Shown: positions 15,817 through 23,767, counted from the stretch's first letter. The stretch is 27,209 bases of DNA from Terrimesophilobacter sp044508495 (GCA_044508495.1 JBIQHP010000014.1:1-27209), one strand, 5' to 3'. The notes: generated from the sequence alone by a model not told the origin. Program-made: numbers and translations.

Positions 15817-17838
15817 TCACTCCAGCCCGCGGCGCTTGAGCAGGGGCTCGATCACGGCAGGGCGGCCGCGGAAGTCGCGGTAGGCGTCGAGGGCGTCCAT
15901 CCGGCCACCCACGCCGAGCAGCTTCTCGCGGAAGCGGTCGCCGTTCGCGCGCGTGAGCCCGCCGTTCTCCTTGAACCATTCGACGGTGTCGGCATCCAGC
16001 ACCTCGCTCCAGATGTAGGAGTAGTAGCCGGCGTCGTAGCCGCCCGCGAAGGTGTGCGCGAAGTAGGTGCTCGAATAGCGCGTCGGCACGGCCGGGTTGT
16101 CGAGACCGACCGCGGCGAGGGCCGCAGCCTCGAACGCGGCGACATCCGTCACCTCGTCGTCGGCCGTGATCGAATGCCAGGCCTGGTCGAGCAGCGCGGC
16201 CGCGAGGTACTCGCTCGTCTGGAAGCCCTCGTTGAACTGCTCGGAGGCGTGCAGCTTGTCGACGAGCTCCTGCGGCATCGGCTCGCCGGTCTCGTGGTGC
16301 ACGGCGTAGTTCGCAAGCACCTCGGGCCACAGCATCCACATCTCGTTGACCTGGCTCGGGAACTCGACGAAGTCGCGGAAGACGCTCGTCCCGGTGAACT
16401 TCGGATAGGTGACCCGGGCGAAGAGCCCGTGCAGCGCGTGCCCGAACTCGTGGAAGAGCGTGTTGACCTCGTCGTAGGTGAGCAGGGTCGGCTCGCCCGC
16501 GGCGGGCTTCGGCACGTTGTGGTTGTTGACGACGACGACCGGCTGGTCGAGCAGGTCGTTCTGGCCGACGAGCTCGTTCATCCAGGCGCCGCCGCGCTTC
16601 GAATCGCGTGTGTACAGGTCGTAGAGGAAGAGGCCGACGGGCGAGCCGTCCTCGTTCGTGACCTCGAAGACCCGCACGTCGGGGTGGTAGGCGACGAGGT
16701 CCGGGCGCTCGGCGAAGGCGATTCCGAAGAGCTTGGTGGCCGCGAAGAACACGCCGTCCTGCAGCACCCGCTCGGCCTCGAAGTACGGGCGCATCGCCGC
16801 CGTGTCGACGTCGTACTTCGCCTTGCGCACCTTCTCGGTGTAGAACGCCCAGTCCCAGGGTTCGATTGTGTGCCCGGCGAGCTCCTCGAGATCCTTCTGT
16901 TCGGCGCGGGCGTTGCGGGCCGCGGGCGGGGCGAGCCTGCCGAGCATCTCGGCGACCGCCTCCGGGGTCTTGGCCGTCTCATCCGCCGTCACGTAGCCGG
17001 CGTGGGTCTCGAAGCCGAGCAGGCGTGCCCGCTCGGCCCTCAGCTTCGCGATCTCGAGCACGAGCTCGCGGTTGTCGTGCTCGCCGCCGCGGATGCCCCT
17101 CGCGCGGGAGGCCGCCATGATCTTCTCGCGCACCGGGCGGCGAGCGAGATCGGAGAGGTACGGATGTCCGGTCGGCAGCACGAGGGTCACGAGGTGCTTG
17201 CCGTCGAGGCCGCGTTCCTTCGCCGCCTCGGCCGCCGCCGAGATCTCACCGGCGCCGAGTCCCTCGAGCTCGGCGGGATCGTCGATGACGATCGCGAGGT
17301 CGTTGGTGTCGGCGAGCAGGTTCTTCTCGAAGCGCGTCGTGAGCGTGGAGAGCTTCTGGTTGTAGTCCTTGAGCCTCTCCTTCTGGTCGTCGTCGAGGCC
17401 GGCGCCGGCAAGGGTCATCTCGGTGTAGTGCCGCTCCACCAGGTAGCGCTGCTCGGGGGTCAGCTCGAGCGAGTCGAGCTGGTCGTGAAGGGTCTTGATG
17501 CGCCAGTAGAGCTGCGAGTCGAGCTTGATGGCGTCCTCGTGCGCGGCCATGCGCGGGGCGATCTTCTCCTCGAGATCGTTGGTGAAGTCGTTCGAGTCGG
17601 AGGAGGACTTGTTGTAGAAGACCCGCGCGACGCGCAGGAGCGTCTGCCCGCTCTGCTCGAGCGGGACCATGGTGTTCTCGAAGGTCGGCATGTCCCGGCG
17701 CCTCGTGATGTTCGAGACCTCGGCCAGCTGCTCCTCGAAGCCCTTCTCGAAGGCCGGCAGATAGTGCGCCTCCTCGATCTCGGCGAAGGGAGGAAGCTGG
17801 TAGGGGAGCGTGCTCGGCGTAAAGAAGGGGTTGGTCAT
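15817..17838 (-). CDS. M3-family zinc metallopeptidase (peptidyl-dipeptidase Dcp/oligopeptidase A type)
   Basis: A 673-aa cytoplasmic oligopeptidase. The zinc motif HEFGH is at residues 463-467 in NTLFHEFGHALHGLF, with the third ligand E492 (FVEFPSQ) 25 residues later as the family requires. The C-terminal segment GYDAGYYSYIWSEVLDAD is the M3 signature. The N-terminus, NPFFTPSTLPYQLPPF, matches Dcp-like enzymes. Such enzymes clear short peptides left by proteases; Dcp and OpdA cannot be told apart here. Its -10 TAAGGT lies 6 bases before the ATG, implying a leaderless mRNA. It is divergent from the methyltransferase gene. Confidence 0.93.
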   Translation of the reverse strand: MTNPFFTPSTLPYQLPPFAEIEEAHYLPAFEKGFEEQLAEVSNITRRRDMPTFENTMVPLEQSGQTLLRVARVFYNKSSSDSNDFTNDLEEKIAPRMAAHEDAIKLDSQLYWRIKTLHDQLDSLELTPEQRYLVERHYTEMTLAGAGLDDDQKERLKDYNQKLSTLTTRFEKNLLADTNDLAIVIDDPAELEGLGAGEISAAAEAAKERGLDGKHLVTLVLPTGHPYLSDLARRPVREKIMAASRARGIRGGEHDNRELVLEIAKLRAERARLLGFETHAGYVTADETAKTPEAVAEMLGRLAPPAARNARAEQKDLEELAGHTIEPWDWAFYTEKVRKAKYDVDTAAMRPYFEAERVLQDGVFFAATKLFGIAFAERPDLVAYHPDVRVFEVTNEDGSPVGLFLYDLYTRDSKRGGAWMNELVGQNDLLDQPVVVVNNHNVPKPAAGEPTLLTYDEVNTLFHEFGHALHGLFARVTYPKFTGTSVFRDFVEFPSQVNEMWMLWPEVLANYAVHHETGEPMPQELVDKLHASEQFNEGFQTSEYLAAALLDQAWHSITADDEVTDVAAFEAAALAAVGLDNPAVPTRYSSTYFAHTFAGGYDAGYYSYIWSEVLDADTVEWFKENGGLTRANGDRFREKLLGVGGRMDALDAYRDFRGRPAVIEPLLKRRGLE

Positions 17839-17863
17839 CTTTCAACCTTATTAGGCTGAACCC
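17839..17863. promoter_or_regulatory. 25-bp bidirectional leaderless promoter region
   Basis: The whole space between the divergent ATGs at 17838 (minus) and 17864 (plus) is 25 bases. On the minus strand TAAGGT (17845-17850) is 6 bases from the ATG. On the plus strand TAGGCT (17852-17857) is also 6 bases from the ATG. The two -10 elements are separated by a single base, so each -35 region lies inside the opposite gene and polymerase could occupy only one direction at a time. Confidence 0.65.
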
Positions 17864-18673
17864 ATGTCGAGATCAGGGGATCGTTACACGCATGGGCACC
17901 ACGAGAGCGTCCTGCGGTCGCACAGCTGGCGTACGGTGGAGAACTCGGCGGGCTACCTTCTTCCCTGCCTCGCTCCGGGCGTCCGGGTCCTGGACGTCGG
18001 ATGCGGCCCGGGCACGATCACCCTCGACATCGCCGCCCGGGTCGCCCCCGCGCGCGTCGTCGGCATGGACGCCTCGGCCGAGGTCATCGAGAAGGCCGCG
18101 ACGCTCGCCGCCGAGCGGGACGTCGCCAATGTCGAGTTCGTCGTCGGCAACGCCTACGAGCTCGACTACGAGGACGGCACTTTCGACGTCGTGCACGCCC
18201 ACCAGGTGCTCCAGCACGTCTCCAACCCGGTGGCGATGCTCCGGGAGTTCCGCAGGGTCCGGACCGCCGACGGCGTCGTCGGCGCACGGGATGTCGACTA
18301 CAGCTCCTGCTTCTGGTACCCGGACTCGACGGGGCTCGATCGCTGGCTCGAGGTGCTGACCGCGGTCCAGCGCAGCAACGAGGGCGAGCCGGATGCCGGG
18401 CGCCGGCTGAAGGCCTGGGCGAGGGATGCGGGCTTCGCGGAGGTCGTCTCCACGGCATCCGTCTGGGCCTTCAACTCCGAGGCAGACCGAGAGTGGTGGG
18501 GCGGGCTGTGGGAGGCGCGGATGCTGCAGTCGGCGCTCGCGGTCGACGCGATCGACACCGGCATCGCGACGCAGGACGAGCTCATCGACATCTCGCGAGC
18601 CTGGCGCGACTGGGTCAACGAGCCGGACGGCTGGTTCGCCATGCCGCATGGCGAGGTGCTCTGCCGGGGGTAG
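17864..18673 (+). CDS. SAM-dependent class I methyltransferase
   Basis: A 269-aa protein with a Rossmann methyltransferase fold. Motif I is VLDVGCGPGTITLDIA (42-57), the acidic end of strand 2 is VVGMDAS (66-72), motif II-like VVHAHQVLQHV follows, and the later region resembles UbiE/ArsM-type methyltransferases. The substrate is unknown. Leaderless initiation is suggested by TAGGCT 6 bases upstream of the ATG. It diverges from the M3 peptidase and is followed by the operator array of an unrelated regulator. Confidence 0.9.
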   Translation: MSRSGDRYTHGHHESVLRSHSWRTVENSAGYLLPCLAPGVRVLDVGCGPGTITLDIAARVAPARVVGMDASAEVIEKAATLAAERDVANVEFVVGNAYELDYEDGTFDVVHAHQVLQHVSNPVAMLREFRRVRTADGVVGARDVDYSSCFWYPDSTGLDRWLEVLTAVQRSNEGEPDAGRRLKAWARDAGFAEVVSTASVWAFNSEADREWWGGLWEARMLQSALAVDAIDTGIATQDELIDISRAWRDWVNEPDGWFAMPHGEVLCRG

Positions 18674-18690
18674 CCGCGCACGAGCCTCGA

Positions 18691-18767
18691 TGCAAAGAAT
18701 GGGTTGCAAAGAGGATGATGCAAAGAAGTAGTTGCAAAGAAGACTTTGCAATGCTATCTTTGTATCC
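18691..18767 (+). promoter_or_regulatory. Six-site operator array with 14-bp period and leaderless promoter
   Basis: TGCAAAGA occurs at 18691, 18705, 18719 and 18733, exactly 14 bp apart. It is followed in inverted orientation by CTTTGCA at 18744 and CTTTGTA at 18758, again 14 bp apart. The central pair forms a perfect palindrome, TTGCAAAG-AAGA-CTTTGCAA (18732-18751). A promoter fits the array: -35 TTGCAA (18732-18737), 17 bp, -10 TATCTT (18755-18760), then ATG 18768 after 7 bases. Several bound dimers would cover both core elements, so repression by the adjacent winged-helix regulator is the likely function. Confidence 0.8.
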
Positions 18768-19409
18768 ATGAGCGAGAACGACGACCCCGGCACCGTGCGG
18801 AACGACCGCACGGTGGACCTCGAGTCCCTCAAGGCCCTCGCGCATCCGCTACGGGTCAAGATCTTCGACGTGCTCTCCACCTACGGGTCCTTCACGGCGA
18901 GCGGCCTGGCCGAACGCCTGGGGGAGTCGAGCGGTGCGACCAGCTACCACCTTCGCCAGCTCGAGAAGCACGGCTTCGTGCGCGAGGTCGAGGGCAAGGG
19001 AGTCGGTCGTGAGCGCTGGTGGGAGCGCACGCCGGGCGGCATCACGCTCGGTACCGAGGAGGCTTCGCGCACCTCGGCCGGACGCGAGGCCACCCAGCTC
19101 GTCATGCGCGAGTGGTCGAGCAACCGCGAGCGCACGCTCGCCGAGTTCCTCGACCGCGGGCTCGACGTTCTCGCGAAGAACTGGATGGAGGCGAGCGTGG
19201 TAAGCCTCACGAACGTCTTCGTGACCGCGGAGGAGCTCCAGGAGTTCACCGAGAAGGTCATGGAGATGACGACCGAGTTCGCCGAGATCCATCGCGACCA
19301 GAGGACGTCGGGCTCCCGCCCCGTCCAGCTCCAGTTCCACGCTTTCCCCGTCATCGACGGGGACGAGATCCCCGAAGACGACGCTCCAGAAGGAGAGACC
19401 AGACCATGA
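18768..19409 (+). CDS. Winged-helix (ArsR-like) transcriptional regulator
   Basis: A 213-aa regulator. The N-terminal winged helix-turn-helix begins at LESLKALAHPLRVKIFDVL (18-36) and contains the recognition helix SSGATSYHLRQLEKHGFV (54-71). No cysteine pair for metal sensing is visible. The remaining 120 residues form an acidic, helical C-terminal region ending in EIPEDDAPEGETRP, of unknown ligand. ATG 18768 is chosen over the in-frame ATG 18732, which lies within the operator. It is the obvious candidate to bind the array. The stop overlaps the next start (ATGA). Confidence 0.88.
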   Translation: MSENDDPGTVRNDRTVDLESLKALAHPLRVKIFDVLSTYGSFTASGLAERLGESSGATSYHLRQLEKHGFVREVEGKGVGRERWWERTPGGITLGTEEASRTSAGREATQLVMREWSSNRERTLAEFLDRGLDVLAKNWMEASVVSLTNVFVTAEELQEFTEKVMEMTTEFAEIHRDQRTSGSRPVQLQFHAFPVIDGDEIPEDDAPEGETRP

Positions 19410-19735
19410 CCATGACCGCACCCATCGCCCTGTTCGAGACCCCCGAGATGTCGGTGGTCAGCCGTAAATTCGTCGTCAGAGAAGAGGTGAAGACCATGAC
19501 AACCGCAACCGCCCTGGATTGCAGCATCGATGCCCCGGCGGCACGCAGGAGCAGCTCGCGCGGCCTCGACCGCGTCGTCAAGACTCTTGCCGTTGCGATG
19601 CTCAAGTGGTCGCGCGATCGCGAATCCCGCGCCGCTGCGAGTCACAGCGAGCGTTCCCGTCGCCTGCAGCTGAGCAACTCGGAGCTGCAGCGCGAGACAG
19701 ACGCCCTCCGTCTGACCCAGCGCATCGGGCTCTGA
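19406..19735 (+). CDS. Small protein of unknown function
   Basis: A 109-aa product coupled to the regulator by an ATGA overlap and preceded by AAGGAGAG. The first 30 residues are mixed. The rest is basic and predicted helical (GLDRVVKTLAVAMLKWSRDR, then SERSRRLQLSNSELQRETDALR), with a coiled-coil-like C-terminus and no obvious membrane segment. A second start at ATG 19496, behind GAAGAGGTGA, would give a 79-aa form that contains the whole helical part. I do not recognise a family. As the only gene sharing the array-controlled operon it is the best candidate regulon member. Confidence 0.7.
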   Translation: MTMTAPIALFETPEMSVVSRKFVVREEVKTMTTATALDCSIDAPAARRSSSRGLDRVVKTLAVAMLKWSRDRESRAAASHSERSRRLQLSNSELQRETDALRLTQRIGL

Positions 19736-19747
19736 CCCGAACAGATT

Positions 19748-19815
19748 CGACTCCGGCGAGGAGTGGTGTGCGGCTTTCCTAGAGCTCTTCCTCCACCCAC
19801 TCCTCGCCGGAGTCG
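19748..19815. terminator. 19-bp perfect inverted repeat between convergent genes
   Basis: CGACTCCGGCGAGGAGTGG (19748-19766) is perfectly complementary to 19797-19815, with a 30-base loop. The right arm is the coding end of the minus-strand gene (GDSGEEW), and the left arm lies in the 43-base gap after the plus-strand gene. It could act as a bidirectional terminator for the two converging transcripts. The loop holds the minus-strand stop codon. Confidence 0.65.
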
Positions 19816-20054
19816 CCTGACGCAATGCTAGCCGTGCCGTCCGTCGGATTGAAGCGAATCACTGTCACTTCCTCCGAACCGGATGCCGGATCGAGTTCGA
19901 CGATCGGCCGGCCTTCGAGCCAGGTGAGCGTCCAGGAACGGCGGGGCTCTGGCGCCCCCGCGACCAGCTCGACCTCGCGGATGGCCGCGAGCACCGCATC
20001 CGGGAGCCGTGCGGGGGGCTCAGCCCCCATCGCCCACCGCGTGCCGAGCTGCAT
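19779..20054 (-). CDS. Small acidic hypothetical protein downstream of valS
   Basis: A 91-aa soluble protein. It starts in helical sequence (LPDAVLAAIREVELVAG), continues with strands SWTLTWLEGRPIVELD and EVTVIRFNP, and ends in the acidic tail GDSGEEWVEEEL. It has no signal or membrane segment. Its ATG overlaps the valS stop (TGATG), so the two are translationally coupled. I do not recognise a named family; the fixed position behind valS suggests a conserved housekeeping companion. Confidence 0.75.
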   Translation of the reverse strand: MQLGTRWAMGAEPPARLPDAVLAAIREVELVAGAPEPRRSWTLTWLEGRPIVELDPASGSEEVTVIRFNPTDGTASIASGDSGEEWVEEEL

Positions 20055-22812
20055 CAGCCCTCGGTCTCCGCGAGCACGATCGAGGTCACCGCGACCTCGT
20101 CCGCCTCGGCGAACTCGAGCGCGGCGATCCGGCCGACCGCCTTGAGATCGTCGGCGGCCTCCTGCAGGATCGCGGGACCCGCGATCGTCGCCGAGACGAC
20201 CTCGGTCTTCTGCGACGCCTTGGCGTCCGTCTTCGCCCGGCGGATGCCGATGAGCGCCTCGCTCACGAGACCAAGCAGCCCGCTCGGCGCCGCGTCGACC
20301 GGCGCGGATGGCCAGGGCGCGACGTGGATCGAGGTGTCATGCGTCCAGGACCAGACCTCTTCGGTCGCGAAGGAGATGACCGGCGCGAGGAGCCTCAGGA
20401 GCACGTCGATCGCGCTGCGCAGCGTCGAGACGGCGGAGGCCTGGCCCTCCGCCCCCGCTGCCCCGTAGGCGCGCTCCTTGACGAGCNNNNNNNNNNNNNN
20501 NNNNNNNNNNNNNNNNNNNNNNNNNNNNNNNNNNNNNNNNNNNNNNNNNNNNNNNNNNNNNNNNNNNNNNNNNNNNNNNNNNNNNNGGCGGAGGCCTGGC
20601 CCTCCGCCCCCGCTGCCCCGTAGGCGCGCTCCTTGACGAGCTCGAGGTAGTCGTCGCAGAAGGTCCAGAAGAACTGCTCGGTCGCCTCGAGCGCCCGGGC
20701 ATGGTCGTACTCGTCGTAGGCCTTCGTGGCGATGCGCACGACCTCGCCGAGCTCGGCGAGCAGGTCGAGGTCGAGCGCCTCCGTCGGTCGAGCAGTCTGC
20801 GAAGCAGGCGTGTCGAGACCGCCCGGCACCTCGAAGGAGTACACGAACTTCGCCGCGTTGAGCACCTTGATCGCGAGCCGCCGCCCGATCTTGATCTGCT
20901 TGGGGTTCAGCGGGTCGAAGGAGGCGTCGGTCCCGAGCCGCGACGAGGCCGCCCAGTAGCGCACGGCATCCGATCCGTGCTCCTCGAGCATGCCGGTCGG
21001 GGTGACGACGTTGCCCTTCGACTTCGACATCTTCTTGCGATCCGGATCGAGGATCCAGCCGCTCAGGCCGGCGGTCCTCCACGGGGCGACGCCGTGCTCG
21101 AGCTCGGCGCGCAGCACGGTCGAGAACAGCCAGGTGCGGATGATGTCCTGGCCCTGGCTGCGCAGATCGTAGGGGAACACGAGGTCGAAGAGCTCGGGGT
21201 CCCGTTCCCAGCCGCCCGCGATCTGCGGGGTGAGCGAAGAGGTCGCCCAGGTGTCCATGATGTCGAGCTCGCCGACGAAGCCGCCAGGCACTCCGCGCCG
21301 GCTCTCGTCGTAGCCGGGTGGGGCATCCGAGGAGGGGTCGACCGGGAGCGACTCCTCCGAGGGCACGATGACCTCGCCGGGCTCGCCATTCGCATCGAGC
21401 GCGTACCAGACCGGGATCGGCACGCCGAAGAAGCGCTGCCGGGAGATGAGCCAGTCGCCGGTGAGCCCGCCGACCCAGTTCTCGTAGCGCACGCGCATGA
21501 AGTCGGGCACGAAGTCGATCTCCCGCCCGCGCTCGAGGAGGATGTCGCGGAGGGCCTCGTCGCGCGCGCCGTTGCCGATGTACCACTGGAGCGTGCTCAC
21601 GATCTCGAGCGGCCTGTCGCCCTTCTCGTAGAACTTGACGGCGTGCGTGATGGGCTTGGGCTCGCCGTCGAGGTCGCCGCTCTCCCTCAGCAGCTCGACC
21701 ATCCGGGCCTTCGCGCTGAAGACCGTCTTGCCGGCGAGCTCGGCGAACGCCGCCTTCGCGGCATCCGTGCCGAGCGCCTCGGGGGCCTCCTCGACGATGC
21801 GGCCGTCGCGGCCGATGATCGTGCGGTTCGGCAGGTCGAGCTCGCGCCACCAGACCACGTCGGTCACGTCGCCGAAGGTGCAGATCATCGCGATGCCCGA
21901 GCCCTTGTCCTGCTGGGCGAGCCGGTGCGCGACGACCGGCACCTCGACTCCGAAGACCGGCGTGCGCACGGTCGTGCCGAAGAGCGGCTGGTATCGCGTG
22001 TCGTCCGGATGCGCCACGAGCGCGACGCAGGCCGGCAGCAGTTCCGGGCGGGTCGTCTCGATGTAGACGGGAGAGCCGTCGGGCCGGTGGAAGGCCACGC
22101 GATGGAAGGCCGCGGGCATGTCCTTGTCCTCGAGCTCGGCCTGCGCGACCGCGGTGCGGAAGGTCACGTCCCACAGCGTCGGAGCCTCGGCGCGATAGGC
22201 CTCCCCGCGGGCGAGGTTGCGCAGGAACGCGCGCTGGGCAGCGATCTGCGCCTCGGGGCCGATCGTGCGATAGCTCTGGGACCAGTCGACCGAGAGGCCG
22301 AGGGTGCGCCAGAGCGCCTCGAAGAGCTTCTCGTCCTCGACCGTGAGGCGCTCGCACAGCTCGATGAAGTTGCGCCGACTGATGGGCAGCTGGTCGGCGG
22401 CCTTCGAGCTCTTGTGCTGGCCGTCCGCGCTCTGGCCGCCCTCGAGGGGCGGTGTGAACTCCGGGTCGTAGGGGAGGGTCGGATCGCAGCGCACCCCGTA
22501 GTAGTTCTGCACGCGCCGCTCGGTCGGCAGGCCGTTGTCGTCCCAGCCCATCGGGTAGAAGAGGATCTTGCCGCGCATCCGCTGGTAGCGTGCGGCGAGG
22601 TCCATGTGGGTGTAGCTGAACACGTGGCCGACGTGCAGCGACCCGGATGCCGTGGGCGGCGGCGAGTCGATCGAGTAGATGCTCTCGCGCGGCGCGGTAT
22701 GGGCGAGGGCGGCCGCGCGGTCGAACCGGTAGATGCCCTCCGACTCCCAGCGGGCTCCCCATTTGCTCTCCAGCCCTTCGAGGGCGGGCTTGTCGGGAAT
22801 GGCGTCGACCAT
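20054..22812 (-). CDS. valS: Valyl-tRNA synthetase (interrupted by an assembly gap)
   Basis: Charges tRNA-Val. It is a class I synthetase with the HIGH motif as HVGH (60-63, in TASGSLHVGHV), the editing domain in the middle, and KMSKS at 594-598. ATG 22812 is chosen over the in-frame ATG 22839 because GACGGAG lies 6 bases before it. The run of N at 20487-20586 breaks the frame, but the 55 bases on either side of it are identical. Removing one copy plus the N (155 bases) restores one continuous frame of 867 aa, a normal bacterial length, so the gene is intact. The stop overlaps the small downstream gene. Confidence 0.95.
20432..20641. other. Assembly gap with duplicated 55-bp flanks (inside valS)
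   Basis: There are 100 N at 20487-20586. Positions 20432-20486 are identical to 20587-20641. The duplication is a contig-end overlap of one k-mer length, not a biological repeat. The real sequence is probably continuous with one copy. Confidence 0.92.
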
Positions 22813-23004
22813 GGCATACTCCGTCGCTATATGCGGCACCGTGTCACGTNNNNNNNNNNNNNNNNNNNNNNNNNNNNNNNNNNNNNNNNNNNNNNNNNNN
22901 NNNNNNNNNNNNNNNNNNNNNNNNNNNNNNNNNNNNNNNNNNNNNNNNNGGGAATGGCGTCGACCATGGCATACTCCGTCGCTATATGCGGCACCGTGTC
23001 ACGT
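22795..23004. other. Assembly gap with duplicated 55-bp flanks (upstream of valS)
   Basis: There are 100 N at 22850-22949. Positions 22795-22849 are identical to 22950-23004. The left copy contains the valS start codon and ribosome binding site, and the right copy duplicates them without the gene. After collapsing, the valS-antitoxin intergenic region is about 138 bases. Confidence 0.92.
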
Positions 23005-23024
23005 ACTGAGGTGCCTGAGTGTAG

Positions 23025-23073
23025 GTTGTGGACTCATCGTACCGGAGGTGCGCCTGCCGGGGTTATCCACAAC
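23025..23073. repeat. Inverted pair of DnaA-box-like sequences
   Basis: TTATCCACA (23063-23071) matches the DnaA-box consensus exactly. GTTGTGGA (23025-23032) is the perfect reverse complement of TCCACAAC (23066-23073), so the two sites face each other across 33 bases. They lie between valS and the toxin-antitoxin promoter. Function is uncertain: a chance pair, a DnaA-titration or regulatory site, or a weak hairpin. Confidence 0.35.
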
Positions 23074-23080
23074 TCATTGG

Positions 23081-23098
23081 TAGCACAAGTGCTACACT
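23081..23098 (+). promoter_or_regulatory. Leaderless promoter and palindromic operator of the Phd/VapC module
   Basis: The palindrome TAGCAC-AA-GTGCTA (23081-23094) overlaps the -10 element TACACT (23093-23098), which is followed 7 bases later by ATG 23106. Phd-type antitoxins repress their own promoters through such palindromes. No convincing -35 is seen. Confidence 0.7.
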
Positions 23099-23105
23099 CG
23101 CGCCT

Positions 23106-23378
23106 ATGCCGGAGACTGTGGGCGTGAGAGAGATCAGGCAGCGTGCCTCCGAGCTGATTCGTCGCGCGGAGGCGGGGGAAGAGATCATCGTGGCGGTCTC
23201 CGGCCGCTCTGCCGCGCGCCTCGTGCCGCTCGAGGCTCCCCGCAGGACGTGGCGCGACGTCGCCGATATCGTCCATATCTGGGATGTCCCGATCGATCCG
23301 GCCTGGGACTCGGAGCGCAGATCCGATCAGACCATCGACCAGTCGGTGGCGGATCCATGGGAGCGCAGTGAGGGATGA
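23106..23378 (+). CDS. Phd/YefM-type antitoxin
   Basis: A 90-aa protein starting MPETVGVREIRQRASELIRR and continuing AGEEIIVAVSGRSAARLVPL. This is the standard Phd/YefM DNA-binding and dimerisation domain. The C-terminal 40 residues, rich in D, W and P, form the toxin-binding tail. An in-frame start at 23028 is rejected because it lies upstream of the palindromic promoter. The stop overlaps the vapC start (ATGA). Confidence 0.9.
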   Translation: MPETVGVREIRQRASELIRRAEAGEEIIVAVSGRSAARLVPLEAPRRTWRDVADIVHIWDVPIDPAWDSERRSDQTIDQSVADPWERSEG

Positions 23379-23767
23379 GATTCGTTCTCGACACGAGCAT
23401 CCTCATCGACGGATGGCGGCCGCCGGACGAGGGCGAGGCCGCTATCTCAGTGATCAGCCTGGCGGAGTTGCACCACGGCGTTCTCGTCGCACCGAGCCCT
23501 GTTCAGCGTGAGCTCCGGCTTGCGCGCCTTGCGGTCGTCGAGCATGAGTTCGAGCCGCTCCCGGTGACGGCCGAGGTCGTGAGAGCCTACGGGCGGTGCG
23601 CAGCAGCGGTGGCGCGCCGCGGTCGAAATCCGGGGCCCAGGGCCTTCGACCTGTTGATCGCCGCGACCGCGCTCACCGTGGGCGCCGCCGTCTGCACCCA
23701 CAACGCCGACGACTTTCGTGGCCTCGAGCAACTCGTGCCGATTCGATCGGCGGGTCCTCGTCCTTAG
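23375..23767 (+). CDS. vapC: VapC-type PIN-domain toxin ribonuclease
   Basis: A 130-aa PIN-domain endoribonuclease. The acidic metal-binding set is visible: D6 in VLDTSILID, E31 in SLAELHHG, D92 in FDLLIAATA and D112/D113 in THNADDF. Family members cleave tRNA or rRNA; the target here is unknown. All acidic positions are present, so it looks active. It pairs with the preceding Phd-type antitoxin. Its stop codon overlaps the stop codon of the convergent minus-strand gene by two bases (TTAG). Confidence 0.92.
   Translation: MRFVLDTSILIDGWRPPDEGEAAISVISLAELHHGVLVAPSPVQRELRLARLAVVEHEFEPLPVTAEVVRAYGRCAAAVARRGRNPGPRAFDLLIAATALTVGAAVCTHNADDFRGLEQLVPIRSAGPRP

Noticed and set aside
16054..17859. Long open frame antisense to the M3 peptidase gene
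   Set aside because: Its translation is Arg/Val/Leu-rich low-complexity sequence typical of high-GC shadow frames, while the opposite strand has a complete metallopeptidase with HEFGH.
18691..18764. Repeat array as a CRISPR
   Set aside because: The units are 8 bp with 6-bp spacers, change orientation and lie on a promoter, so they are operator sites.
20432..20641. Pair of 55-bp direct repeats around N as a mobile-element footprint
   Set aside because: The same arrangement and exact length occur at the second gap, and collapsing restores the valS frame, so it is an assembly artefact.
23025..23073. Replication origin
   Set aside because: Only one exact DnaA box is present, with no dnaA/dnaN genes or AT-rich unwinding region nearby.
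20701..23127. Plus-strand open frame across valS and the second gap
   Set aside because: It is antisense to valS, reads through N and shows only shadow composition.
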